The translations under genes and the position numbers were made by a program. From Candidatus Aminicenantes bacterium UBA6072 (GTDB lineage Bacteria > Acidobacteriota > Aminicenantia > UBA2199): DNA of 64,000 nt. Where the stretch lies: positions 248,001-312,000 of the forward strand of contig DIXU01000009.1 of NCBI GenBank assembly GCA_002436105.1. The letters are read 5' to 3'. Shown piece by piece: positions 30,226 through 42,364 of the stretch. The notes below the pieces were generated by a model. That model was not told the DNA's origin, did no database searches, and was given only the letters and a program-made list of their open reading frames with translations. Within the stretch, counting starts at the first letter, position 1. Each line of letters starts with the position of its first letter.

Positions 30226-30374
30226 CGTTCGTTCCTCCTGTCTGTTCTATGGATTCAAGATGAAAATATCACAAGCGGCAAGAGAATAACAAGTCTTTTC
30301 CTGTGGATTTATCAGAAAACCGGGTGGGGGAAAACTTTTTGCTTTTTGCCTGGTTCTCCCCCCCTGCCGCGCGA

Positions 30375-30396
30375 CTCCCTGCAAGCAGGCAGGGAG
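30375..30396. other. Hairpin between fibre genes B and A
   Basis: Perfect 8-bp inverted repeat CTCCCTGC/GCAGGGAG (30375-30382 and 30389-30396) with a 6-nt loop, 30 nt past the stop of copy B. There is no T run on either side, so it may be an mRNA-stabilising or attenuating hairpin rather than a terminator. Confidence 0.4.
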
Positions 30397-30425
30397 CTTT
30401 GCCTGAAAGGGATTGACGAGGAGTT

Positions 30426-32030
30426 TTATTCCTTCGATTTTTCCAGACTCTCCAGCCGGAGCTTCATCTCCTGCAGACTTTGTCCCTGCTCCTCGATGGC
30501 ACGCCGCTGCTCCTCAATGGTCTGCTGCTGCTCCTGCACGACCCTGGTCAGCACGGCCACGATGTCCATCGGGCTCATCCCCCGGCGGTCCCGGCTGGCC
30601 ACCAGCTCGGGCGCCTCCTCGGCGATGAACCCCAGGTGCTGCTCCTCCGGCGCCGCCTTGTAGCGGAACGACACCGGCTGCAGCTCCCGCAGCACTTGCT
30701 CCGCCGGCGCCAGGCCCAGCGGCCGCACGTCCTGCTTGAAGGCGATGCTCGACGCGTTCGTCCACACCCCGCCCGTGGTGCAATAGGCCCCGCTGCCCAT
30801 GTGCAGCGGGTAGGAGGGCACGGTCTGGCCGATGCCCACGTAGCCCGAATTGGCGGCGATGGAGAGGCGCTTGACGTTGTTGGTCATGAAGTTCACCGCG
30901 TGGGCCGTCGTGGTGCCGATCTGCCCCGAGGCGCCCATGGCGCTCAGCTTCATCGTGGCGCCGTCGGTGCGCTGCACCGACAGCACGTTGTTGCTGCCCG
31001 TGCTCTCGATCTCCAGGTTGCTGTCGGGCGACCAGGTGCCGATGCCCACGTAGCCGTCGGACTTCAAGCACAGGGTGCTGCTCGGGGTGCCGGGCTGAAT
31101 GCGGAAGGGGAGCTTGGAGCCGCCGGTCGCGTCGCGGATGTAGAAGTTGCTCTCGTTGCCGCAGATGTCCCATACCTGGGCGGTCCAGCCGGAAGAGGTG
31201 TCCTGGTCGAGGCGCATCGACGGCGTGTCGCCCTGAACGATGTGCAGGTTGAGCACCGGCGCCGCCGTGCCCAGGCCGACCCTTCCGGCCGAGGAGACGA
31301 AGATCGAGTTGTTGCGCGCGTCGGCCATGATCTTGAACGGCGTCCTGAGGGCGGTGGCGTCCTCGACGGCGAAATAATTCGCGCCGCCATCCGCCGTGTC
31401 ATTGATGACCAGCCGCCAGTCGTTGGCCGGGAATGAGCTGGTGGAGGAGGTGTCGTCGAAATGGAGGCGCAAATTGTTCTCCTTCAGCCGCAGGACATCG
31501 TAGCCCCAGGTTTCGGGCTCGCTGCAATCGGTGCCGACGCAGAGGCTGCCCACGACGTGGAGATCCTCGTTGAACGTCGCCTGGACGCTGCCCGGGCTTT
31601 CGCTCAGGGTCATGGAAAGGAAGGCGCCGCCCCGGACGCTGAAGCTGCCCGTCTGCGTCGCGGCGGGAGGATGAACCGGGCCGATGGGGAGATCGCCTTC
31701 GCGGCGCGCCCGCGGCTGGGCCTGCGGCAGCGCCGTCAACTCGTAGATGTACGTCCCGTCAAGGCATTGGCCCTTGATGTCGGCGATGGCGAAGCGCGGC
31801 CGCGTCCCCTTGGCGAAGGTCTCCCGCCAGTAAAAATCGCCGGGGCCGGCGATGGTCAGCTGGATCCCCTCGGCGCTCACCGTCGGCAGCCAGTCAATGC
31901 CGTAGGTGCCAACCATGATCGTGGCTACCGGGTTGGCATCGGCGGCCAGGCGCTTGTGGTCGTTGGCTCCCGCCGGGAGCGAAATCGACAGGCACAGGAA
32001 AAGGCAGGCCAGCAGGCTTTCTTTCTTCAT
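30426..32030 (-). CDS. Exported fibre-like protein with C-terminal S74 intramolecular-chaperone domain (copy B)
   Basis: 534 residues; signal peptide SLLACLFLCLSISLPAGA; GGAGGAAG before ATG 32030. It has the same architecture as copy A: shared N-terminal domain (GPGDFYWRETFAKGTRPRFA), a divergent central part (residues ~130-300), GTWSPDSNLEI stalk repeats and the S74 domain with NASSIAFKQDV. The coiled-coil tail differs (EEQRRAIEEQGQSLQEMKLR). The middle region matches copy C better (RVGLGTAAPVLNLHIVQGDT), while the 3' block is closest to copy A, so the gene looks mosaic. Confidence 0.85.
   Translation of the reverse strand: MKKESLLACLFLCLSISLPAGANDHKRLAADANPVATIMVGTYGIDWLPTVSAEGIQLTIAGPGDFYWRETFAKGTRPRFAIADIKGQCLDGTYIYELTALPQAQPRARREGDLPIGPVHPPAATQTGSFSVRGGAFLSMTLSESPGSVQATFNEDLHVVGSLCVGTDCSEPETWGYDVLRLKENNLRLHFDDTSSTSSFPANDWRLVINDTADGGANYFAVEDATALRTPFKIMADARNNSIFVSSAGRVGLGTAAPVLNLHIVQGDTPSMRLDQDTSSGWTAQVWDICGNESNFYIRDATGGSKLPFRIQPGTPSSTLCLKSDGYVGIGTWSPDSNLEIESTGSNNVLSVQRTDGATMKLSAMGASGQIGTTTAHAVNFMTNNVKRLSIAANSGYVGIGQTVPSYPLHMGSGAYCTTGGVWTNASSIAFKQDVRPLGLAPAEQVLRELQPVSFRYKAAPEEQHLGFIAEEAPELVASRDRRGMSPMDIVAVLTRVVQEQQQTIEEQRRAIEEQGQSLQEMKLRLESLEKSKE
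30546..31075. repeat. Near-identical 530-bp block, copy B
   Basis: Second copy of the block at 28735-29264, with the same length and no indel. Confidence 0.85.
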
Positions 32031-32208
32031 TTTCTTCCTCCTTCTTCCTCCAACTAAAATCGGAACTTCGCCAAAGCCAATTCTATCGTCATGGCAAAAT
32101 AAAATCTACCGGCCGGTGAAAGCGACCTGTCCGGAGGTCCGGCTACGCCAGAGCACACCTCTGCGCAGTGTCCGTCGTCCCGGTGCGAATCCGTACCTTG
32201 CCGTGCCC

Positions 32209-33789
32209 CTATTCCCTGTTTTTTTTCTCCAGGGCCTCCAGCCTCCGGTTGAGCTCCTCGATGGTCTGCTGCTGTTCCTGCACCACCCTGGTCAGCACGG
32301 CCACGATGTCCATCGGGCTCATCCCCCGGCGGTCCCGGCTGGCCACCAGCTCGGGCGCCTCCTCGGCGATGAACCCCAGGTGCTGCTCCTCCGGCGCCGC
32401 CTTGTAGCGGAACGACACCGGCTGCAGCTCCCGCAGCACTTGCTCCGCCGGCGCCAGGTCCAGCGGCCGCACGTCCTGCTTGAAGGCGATGCTCGACGCG
32501 TTCGTCCACACCCCGCCCGTGGTGCAATAGGCCCCGCTGCCCATGTGCAGCGGGTAGGAGGGCACGGTCTGGCCGATGCCCACGTAGCCCGAACTGGCGG
32601 CGATGGAGAGGCGCTTGACGTTGTTGGTCATGAAGTTCACCGCGTGCTCCGTCGTGGTGCCGATCTGCCCCGAGGCGCCCATGGCGCTCAGCTTCATCGT
32701 CGCCCCGTCGGTGCGCTGCACCGACAGCACGTTGTTGCTGCCCGTGCTCTCGATCTCCAGGTTGCTGTCGGGCGACCAGGTGCCGATGCCCACGTAGCCG
32801 CTCGATTTCATCGTGAGGGTGTTGGTCGGCGTGCCGGGCTGGATGCGGAAGGGGAGCTTGGAGCCGCCGGTCGTGTCGCGGATGAAGAAATTGCTCTCGT
32901 TGCCGGCGATGTCCCATACCTGGGCGGTCCAGCCGGAAGAGGTGTCCTGGTCGAGGCGTATCGACGGCGTGTCGCCCTGAACGATGTGCAGGTTGAGCAC
33001 CGGCGCCGCCGTGCCCAGGCCGACCCTTCCGGTCGAGGAGACGAAGATCGAGCTGTTGCGCGCGCCGGCCACGATCTTGAACGGCGTCTTGGCGCCGGTA
33101 GCGTCCTCGACGGCGAAATAATTGGCGCCGCCGCTGGCCGAATCGTTGGCGATGATCCGCCAGTCGTTGGCCGGGAAGCCCGTCGTCGCCGACGTGTCGT
33201 CAAAATAGATGCGGATGTTGTTTTCCTTCATCTTGATGGTGTCGTAACCGAAATCTTCCGAGCCGTCGGTGGCGCAATCATAGCCGATGCAGAGGCTGCC
33301 GGTGACGATCACGTCGTCGGCATGCACCACGTCCATGACCTTGCCCGGGCTTTCGCTCAGGGTCATGGAGAGAAAGGCACCGCCCCGGATGCTGAAGCTG
33401 CCCGTCTGCGTAACGGCGGGAGGATGAACCGGGCCGATGGGGAGATCGCCTTCCCGGCGCGCCCGCGGCTGGGCCGGCGGCAGCGCCGTCAGCTCGTACA
33501 TGTATGTTCCGTCAAGGCATTGCCCCTTGATGTCGGCAACGGCAAAACGCGGCCGCGTCCCCTTGGCGAAGGTCTCCCGCCAATAGAAATCGCCGGGGCC
33601 GGCGATGGTCAGCTGGATCCCCTCGGCGTTCACCGTCGGCAGCCAGTCGATGTTGTAGGTGCCGACCATGATGGCGGCGACCGGGTACTGATTGGCATCC
33701 ATCCTCTTTTCGCCCTGGCCCTGGAGAGGGAACGCCGAGATCAGGAGCGCGATCACGGCGCAGGAAACGAAAAACGCTTTTTTGCTCAT
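32209..33789 (-). CDS. Exported fibre-like protein with C-terminal S74 intramolecular-chaperone domain (copy C)
   Basis: 526 residues; GGAGGG precedes ATG 33789; signal peptide AFFVSCAVIALLISAFPLQG. Same layout as copies A and B, with N-terminal GPGDFYWRETFAKGTRPRFA and the S74 domain (NASSIAFKQDVRPLDLAPAE). The terminal coiled coil is shorter (QEQQQTIEELNRRLEALEKK). A TATAAT box is present at 33812-33817 on the minus strand. It is the first of the three copies in transcription order. A possible job is a surface adhesin or structural fibre; no ligand can be inferred. Confidence 0.85.
   Translation of the reverse strand: MSKKAFFVSCAVIALLISAFPLQGQGEKRMDANQYPVAAIMVGTYNIDWLPTVNAEGIQLTIAGPGDFYWRETFAKGTRPRFAVADIKGQCLDGTYMYELTALPPAQPRARREGDLPIGPVHPPAVTQTGSFSIRGGAFLSMTLSESPGKVMDVVHADDVIVTGSLCIGYDCATDGSEDFGYDTIKMKENNIRIYFDDTSATTGFPANDWRIIANDSASGGANYFAVEDATGAKTPFKIVAGARNSSIFVSSTGRVGLGTAAPVLNLHIVQGDTPSIRLDQDTSSGWTAQVWDIAGNESNFFIRDTTGGSKLPFRIQPGTPTNTLTMKSSGYVGIGTWSPDSNLEIESTGSNNVLSVQRTDGATMKLSAMGASGQIGTTTEHAVNFMTNNVKRLSIAASSGYVGIGQTVPSYPLHMGSGAYCTTGGVWTNASSIAFKQDVRPLDLAPAEQVLRELQPVSFRYKAAPEEQHLGFIAEEAPELVASRDRRGMSPMDIVAVLTRVVQEQQQTIEELNRRLEALEKKNRE
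32290..32803. repeat. Conserved block, copy C
   Basis: Third copy of the S74/stalk block, with around ten base differences from copies A and B; it becomes dissimilar after about 32803. Confidence 0.75.
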
Positions 33790-33882
33790 TTAACCCTCCT
33801 TAATTGATTAAATTATATACCTTTATATAAACAAATATCTCAACTTTTTGAATAATTGTAAATTGATTGGTGAAGCGATCGC

Positions 33883-34629
33883 TCAGCATCCCGGAAGCAA
33901 GCGCCCATGTTCCAGGACGGCCACGCGATCGGCCAGCTCGCGCACATGGCGCGGATGGTGGCCGATGAACAGGACGCCCAGCCCGAGGCGGCGGATTAAC
34001 CCCTTCAGCAGCCGCACGATCCTCATGGCGGTCAGGTCATCAAGGGCCGAGAAGGGCTCGTCGAGCACCAGGAACTCGGGCTTCAGGACCAGCGCCCGCG
34101 CCAGCACCACTCGCTGCAGTTCGCCGCCCGACAGTTCGCAGGGCCGCCGCTGCAGGCAGCCATGAGGCAGCTCAAGCTGTTCCAGCACCTCCATGATCCG
34201 TTCTCCGTCCGCGGCCGGGCAGGCGGCCCGCTCGTCGGAAACCCCTTGGGAACGGGGCCGCGCGGGCTTCAGGGTCCGCAGCGGCTCGCCGATGATCCAG
34301 CCGGCGGTGAACAGGGGGTTGACCGCCTGCAGCGGGTTCTGGAAGACCATCTGGTTGCAGCGGCGGAAGGCCGGCCGCGGCGCAGCGGCCAGGGGCCGGT
34401 CCCGGTAGATCACCTCGCCGCCGTCGGGAGCGATGAAGCCCATGACGATGCGGGCCAGGGTCGACTTGCCGGCTCCCGAGCGGCCCGTCAGGGCGTTGAC
34501 CTGCCCCTCCAGGATATCGAGGTCCACTCCGTCCAGGGCGGCCACGACCGCTCCCGCAGGCCTCCCGCCCCGTTTCCGGCAGCAATAGGACTTGGCGATG
34601 CCGCGCAGGCTGAAGCGGACGGCGCTCAT
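33883..34629 (-). CDS. ABC transporter ATP-binding protein, OppF/DppF-like
   Basis: 248 residues from ATG 34629, which overlaps the preceding ATPase stop by 4 bp (ATGA). Walker A is GRSGAGKST, the Q-loop is VFQNP, the signature is LSGGELQRV, Walker B is FLVLDEPFSALD and the switch histidine is in IGHHPRHV. It is shorter than canonical OppF, lacking the C-terminal oligopeptide-transporter extension. It pairs with the upstream ATPase as in dipeptide/nickel importers, but no permease or binding protein lies nearby. Confidence 0.85.
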   Translation of the reverse strand: MSAVRFSLRGIAKSYCCRKRGGRPAGAVVAALDGVDLDILEGQVNALTGRSGAGKSTLARIVMGFIAPDGGEVIYRDRPLAAAPRPAFRRCNQMVFQNPLQAVNPLFTAGWIIGEPLRTLKPARPRSQGVSDERAACPAADGERIMEVLEQLELPHGCLQRRPCELSGGELQRVVLARALVLKPEFLVLDEPFSALDDLTAMRIVRLLKGLIRRLGLGVLFIGHHPRHVRELADRVAVLEHGRLLPGC

Positions 34630-35384
34630 TCCGGCCTCAGGTAATCCGCGATCTCGCGGGCATAGGGATGGCCGGGAGAACCCAGGACGCATGCCGCCGG
34701 CCCGGCCGCCACGACCTTTCCGTCCGCCAGGATGCACAAGGCGTCGGCGATCCGGTCGACGAAGCCCAGGTGGTGCGAGACCAGCAGGAGGGTCAGCGAG
34801 CGGAGGCGCTGCTGTTCGCGCAGCACGGCGACGAACTCGTCGTGGGCGACGGCGTCGATCTCGGAGGTGGGCTCGTCCAGGACCAGCACGCCGGCGCCGC
34901 TGAGCAGCGCCAGGGCCAGCAGGCAGCGCTGGTTCTCGCCGCCGCTCAATTCGTGGGGGTAAGCGCCCAGGACGCGGGCCGGATCGGAGAATTGCAGGCG
35001 GGCCAGCAGGTCATCCAGTCCGCCATCGTACCCGGCATGGGACCGCCCGGCGGCGAAAGGCCGGCACTCGTTGATCTGGCGGCCGATGGTCAGGACGGGA
35101 TTGAAACTGGCCGCGGCGTTCTGCGGCGCGTAAAAGACCTCGCGGCCGCGCACGCCTTCCCAGGCACGGTCGTTCATCTCCCGGCCATTGAAAAGAACCC
35201 GGCCGCGGCTCATGCGCAAGCCGGCGGGCAGGAGCCCGGTGAGGGCGCGCGCCAGCAGGGTCTTGCCGGCACCGCTCTCCCCGAGCAGCATCGTGACCTT
35301 CCCGGCCGGAATCTCCATGTCGACGGCGCTCAGCAGCGGCTTCGCCGCCTGGTCCTCGACCCAGAGATCCTGCGCCCGCAGCAT
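34626..35384 (-). CDS. ABC transporter ATP-binding protein, OppD/NikD-like
   Basis: 252 residues. Walker A is GESGAGKT, the Q-loop is YAPQNAAASFNP, the signature is LSGGENQRC, Walker B is VLVLDEPTSEID and the switch histidine is in LLVSHHLGF. The C-terminal GSPGHPYAREIADYL is the start of the oligopeptide-transporter C-terminal motif, which supports the Opp/Dpp/Nik class. The ribosome binding site is weak; the gene begins 31 nt after ridA. No membrane component is seen, so the partner permease must be elsewhere. Confidence 0.85.
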   Translation of the reverse strand: MLRAQDLWVEDQAAKPLLSAVDMEIPAGKVTMLLGESGAGKTLLARALTGLLPAGLRMSRGRVLFNGREMNDRAWEGVRGREVFYAPQNAAASFNPVLTIGRQINECRPFAAGRSHAGYDGGLDDLLARLQFSDPARVLGAYPHELSGGENQRCLLALALLSGAGVLVLDEPTSEIDAVAHDEFVAVLREQQRLRSLTLLLVSHHLGFVDRIADALCILADGKVVAAGPAACVLGSPGHPYAREIADYLRPE

Positions 35385-35415
35385 GCAGCTCAGCGGGAAA
35401 AACGCTTCGCCGCGC

Positions 35416-35802
35416 TCAATCCATCATCGCGGCGATCGCCTCGATCTCGACCTCGGCCCCCAGGGGCAGTTCCTTGACGGCAAAGGCGGCCCGGGCCGGA
35501 TAAGGAGGCGGCACATGCTCGGCGTAGATCTCGTTGACGGCCTGGAAATGGGCCATGTCCTTCAGGAACACGGTGGTCTTGAGCAGGCGGCGGAAATTGA
35601 TGCCGGCGGCAACGAGCACGGCCTCGATATTCCGGAAAACCTGCCGCGCCTCGGCCTCGACGCCGCCCGCGACCAGCCTGCCGCTGGCCGGGTCGACCCC
35701 CACCTGGCCGGAAAGGAAGAGAAGATTTCCCCAGCGCACGGCCTGGGAATACGGCCCCAGCGCCTTGGGCGCCGAATCGGACTGGATGACGCGCTTTTCC
35801 AT
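35416..35802 (-). CDS. RidA family reactive-imine deaminase
   Basis: 128 residues, normal for RidA (YjgF/YER057c/UK114). The N-terminus reads SDSAPKALGPYSQAVRWGN. The catalytic arginine lies in YPARAAFAVKELP and the glutamate in VEIEAIA. RidA hydrolyses 2-aminoacrylate and other imines released by PLP enzymes. Two ATG codons stand in tandem (35805, 35802); AGGAGG at 35808-35813 is 5 nt from the second, so 35802 is preferred. It lies 23 nt after the rhomboid gene on the same strand. Confidence 0.93.
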   Translation of the reverse strand: MEKRVIQSDSAPKALGPYSQAVRWGNLLFLSGQVGVDPASGRLVAGGVEAEARQVFRNIEAVLVAAGINFRRLLKTTVFLKDMAHFQAVNEIYAEHVPPPYPARAAFAVKELPLGAEVEIEAIAAMMD

Positions 35803-35825
35803 CATGACCTCCTTGCCCGCCCGTT

Positions 35826-36599
35826 TCAGCGGACCGGCTCGGGAAGCGGCTTTTTCGCGGCAGCGAAGAACCTGACCAGGAGAAACCCCAGGACGAAGCC
35901 GCCGACGTGGGCCAGCCAGGCGATGCCCGAGCCGCCGCCGGCCGCCAGGAACTGAAAGAGGAACCAGATGACCAGGAACAGCGCGGCCGGCACATCCATG
36001 GTCGTGACGAAGATGAAGACAAAAACCAGGGTACGGACGCGCGCCGTGGGGTAGAGGGCCAGGTAGGCCCCCATGACCCCCGATACCGCGCCGCTGGCGC
36101 CGATTACCGGGACCAGCGAGTTCAGGTTGAACAGCACGTGGGCCAGGCTGGCGCCGACCCCGCACAGCAGGTAGAACAGGACGAAACGGATCCGTCCCAG
36201 CCGGTCCTCGATGTTGTTGCCGAAGATCCACAGGAACAGCATGTTGCCCAGCAAGTGGAGCCAGGAACCGTGCATGAACAGGGAGGCCAGCAGGCTGAGC
36301 GACGGCGAGGCGCTGCGCCGGTAGACGACCGTTCGCCCGTGGCGGTCCTTGCCGATGGGGATTTCCAGGTTGCGTCCCTGCGCCAGCTCGGCCGGAACCA
36401 GGCCGTCCTTCACCAGGTGGTACTCCAGGCCGGAAGGCCAGGCCAGCGGCTCCATGTTCGCCGCCCGCAGCGGCTCCGCCAGGTGTTGGCGCGACAGGTA
36501 GGCCTGATAGACGAAAACCGAAACGTTGAGCAGGATGAACAGGATGACGACGACGGCCGTGCGCCGCGTCGGGTTGTAGTCCTTCAACGGAATGAACAT
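35826..36599 (-). CDS. Rhomboid family intramembrane serine protease
   Basis: 257 residues. Six or seven hydrophobic helices carry the rhomboid signatures: LFMHGSWLHLLGNMLFLWIF, the catalytic serine in VIGASGAVSGVMGAY and the catalytic histidine in WLAHVGGFVLGF. It cleaves transmembrane substrates within the inner membrane; the substrate is unknown. The loop between helices 1 and 2 is long (residues ~35-95), as in many bacterial rhomboids of this type. First gene of the rhomboid-ridA-ABC-ABC run, with a promoter at 36633-36661. Confidence 0.92.
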   Translation of the reverse strand: MFIPLKDYNPTRRTAVVVILFILLNVSVFVYQAYLSRQHLAEPLRAANMEPLAWPSGLEYHLVKDGLVPAELAQGRNLEIPIGKDRHGRTVVYRRSASPSLSLLASLFMHGSWLHLLGNMLFLWIFGNNIEDRLGRIRFVLFYLLCGVGASLAHVLFNLNSLVPVIGASGAVSGVMGAYLALYPTARVRTLVFVFIFVTTMDVPAALFLVIWFLFQFLAAGGGSGIAWLAHVGGFVLGFLLVRFFAAAKKPLPEPVR

Positions 36600-36632
36600 G
36601 TCGCTGCGTCCCCATTCGAAAAAAGAGGCCCC

Positions 36633-36661
36633 ATTCTAGCAAGCAACGGCTCGAAAGTAAA
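36633..36661 (-). promoter_or_regulatory. Promoter for the rhomboid-ridA-ABC run
   Basis: Minus strand TTTACT (36661-36656), 17 nt, TAGAAT (36638-36633), about 30 nt before the rhomboid ATG. Confidence 0.55.
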
Positions 36662-36707
36662 GCGCCGCATCCCTCGCCGTTCAGGCGGGCCAGGGCCGGC
36701 GGCCGCC

Positions 36708-36736
36708 TTGACTTTCCGATCCCATGCGCCTAGGAT
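36708..36736 (+). promoter_or_regulatory. Promoter for the small membrane protein and LEA lipoprotein
   Basis: TTGACT (36708-36713), 17 nt, TAGGAT (36731-36736), followed by GGAGGG and ATG 36757. Confidence 0.55.
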
Positions 36737-36756
36737 GAAGAAACACGGAGGGATTC

Positions 36757-36933
36757 ATGAAATTAAGCGCACCGAAATTTTCCACCTGGCTGATTGCGGT
36801 CATCATCGGCGCCGTCGGCGCCCTGCAGCATTTCCGCGTCCTGCACATCAGCGAACTGGCCCCCTACGCCGTCCACCTGCTGGTTGCCGGTTTTGTCCTG
36901 CTGATCCTGGCGACCATGCTCAAAAAGCTGTAA
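36757..36933 (+). CDS. Small two-helix membrane protein (58 aa)
   Basis: 58 residues from ATG 36757, preceded by GGAGGG and a canonical promoter. It starts MKLSAPKFSTWLIAVIIGAV and has two hydrophobic helices separated by a short polar turn, ending in LKKL. I recall short proteins beginning MKLSAPK and with two helices in several bacterial phyla, but know no function. It is followed after 14 nt by the LEA-like lipoprotein, so the two form an operon. Confidence 0.7.
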   Translation: MKLSAPKFSTWLIAVIIGAVGALQHFRVLHISELAPYAVHLLVAGFVLLILATMLKKL

Positions 36934-36947
36934 TCGCCAGGAGCCCC

Positions 36948-37571
36948 ATGAAAAGGGCCAGGATCCCGGCCTGCATCCTCCTGTTCAGCGTTCTCCTGTT
37001 CCAGGGCTGCGCGACCCTGGGCGAGATCGCCTGCACCCTGGCCAGCCTTAAGAACCTGCAATTCCGCCTGGACGACATCAGCGATTTCTCGCTGGCCGGC
37101 ATCGGCATCGGGCCGAAGTCCCAGTTGGGGGACTTCACCCTCGCCGACGGCATCCAGCTGCTGGCGGCGTTCAGGAACCGGCGCCTGCCGGCGAGCTTCC
37201 TGCTGAACGTCGAGGCGCGCAACCCCAACGACGGGACGGGCGGCACCACGCGCACCGTCTCCACCCTGACCCGCTTCGACTGGCGCCTGCTCATCGACGA
37301 CCGGCCGACAATCAGCGGCGGCATCGACAAGCCGCTGGAGATCCCGGGCACGGGGCAGACCACCGTCATCCCCCTGCGCCTGGAGATGGACCTGTACGAA
37401 TTCTTCGGCGAGCGCGGCTACGAGGACCTGCTCAGCCTGGCCCTGGCCCTGGGCGGAAGGAACGGCGACATCTCGCGCGTGGCGCTGGACGCCCTGCCCG
37501 GCGTCTCGACGCCGCTGGGCGACATCGCCTGGCCCGAGCGCATCACTATTATCAGCAAAGAATTCCGTTGA
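36948..37571 (+). CDS. LEA type 2-like lipoprotein
   Basis: 207 residues; CAGGAG precedes ATG 36948. The lipobox LLFQGC near residue 20 marks a lipoprotein. The mature part has the LEA-2/water-stress-like beta sandwich (LQFRLDDISDFSLAGIGIG, LNVEARNPNDGTGGT, LEIPGTGQTTVIPLRLEM). In bacteria such proteins sit at the inner face of the outer membrane; the role is unclear, possibly lipid or stress related. It is the second gene after the 58-aa membrane protein. Confidence 0.78.
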   Translation: MKRARIPACILLFSVLLFQGCATLGEIACTLASLKNLQFRLDDISDFSLAGIGIGPKSQLGDFTLADGIQLLAAFRNRRLPASFLLNVEARNPNDGTGGTTRTVSTLTRFDWRLLIDDRPTISGGIDKPLEIPGTGQTTVIPLRLEMDLYEFFGERGYEDLLSLALALGGRNGDISRVALDALPGVSTPLGDIAWPERITIISKEFR

Positions 37572-37590
37572 GCTTTTCAAGAAGGCTGAG

Positions 37591-37715
37591 TGGTAGTGAT
37601 AGTGTAAGCCTATTCAATTCAATGAACATGGACGCTCTCTAAGCGAAAAGACAGAAAAAACAGCCGCATTTGAAAAAGATCGTTAAATTGCGGTTATAAC
37701 CACTATCACAACCAC
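37591..37715. repeat. 125-bp AT-rich element with terminal inverted repeats
   Basis: GTGGTAGTGATAGTG (37591-37605) and CACTATCACAACCAC (37701-37715) are inverted repeats matching at 14 of 15 positions. The interior is AT-rich, with no open frame. It sits between the convergent LEA lipoprotein and membrane protein genes. The shape fits a miniature inverted-repeat element or a large bidirectional stem; no clear target duplication is seen. Confidence 0.55.
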
Positions 37716-37720
37716 TTGGT

Positions 37721-38104
37721 TCAGGGTTCCTTTCGCTCCCCGAATTGGTTCCAGGTGCGGCGGCCCAGGGTGAACAGGGGTGTGAGCACGGGCAGCAGCA
37801 GCAGGAGAAACCACCCGTTGAGCCCGCTGCCCTGCCAGCCGCCGAAAGCCCACAGCGCCCAGATGATCGCGGTCATGAACACGGCATACGGGCGGATCAT
37901 CAATCGCCAATAAGGCGTCTGCGGTCTTTTCCAGGGGGCATGGGAAAAGACATGAAACACGCCCAGCGCGACCAGGACCATGCCGATGATGCCCGCCCGG
38001 GCCTTGCCCTGAAAAAGAAACATGACGGCCAGGGCGAGCACCCAGATGAATGAGCCCAGCCAGCCCCCGATCCAGCCGATCTTTTCGCCGTTGCGGTTTT
38101 TCAT
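37721..38104 (-). CDS. Hypothetical integral membrane protein
   Basis: 127 residues from ATG 38104, with GGGAGG 9 nt upstream; a longer open frame to 38170 would run into the S9 peptidase gene. Four hydrophobic helices are visible (IGGWLGSFIWVLALAVMFLF, AGIIGMVLVALGVFHVF, FMTAIIWALWAFGG, WFLLLLLPVLTPLFTL). I do not recognise the family. It begins 17 nt after the S9 peptidase stop, so it is probably co-transcribed with it. Confidence 0.7.
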   Translation of the reverse strand: MKNRNGEKIGWIGGWLGSFIWVLALAVMFLFQGKARAGIIGMVLVALGVFHVFSHAPWKRPQTPYWRLMIRPYAVFMTAIIWALWAFGGWQGSGLNGWFLLLLLPVLTPLFTLGRRTWNQFGERKEP

Positions 38105-38121
38105 GGCGGTTTGCCTCCCGT

Positions 38122-40569
<2,448 letters not shown>

Positions 40570-40619
40570 GGCGCATTCCTCCCCGGCATGATCCGCCGAA
40601 ACATGCCTTCCATGTGGAA

Positions 40620-40648
40620 ATATTGCGCGAACGGCGCGGGAATGTCAA
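40620..40648 (-). promoter_or_regulatory. Promoter for the S9 peptidase gene
   Basis: Minus strand TTGACA (40648-40643), 17 nt, CAATAT (40625-40620), about 50 nt before the ATG. Confidence 0.6.
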
Positions 40649-40666
40649 ATCCGGCGGCGAAACGGG

Positions 40667-42353
<1,687 letters not shown>

Positions 42354-42364
<11 letters not shown>

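Noticed and set aside
32180..32200. GGTGCGAATCC, resembling a tRNA T-loop
   Set aside because: No matching T-stem, anticodon arm or acceptor stem could be built around it on either strand.
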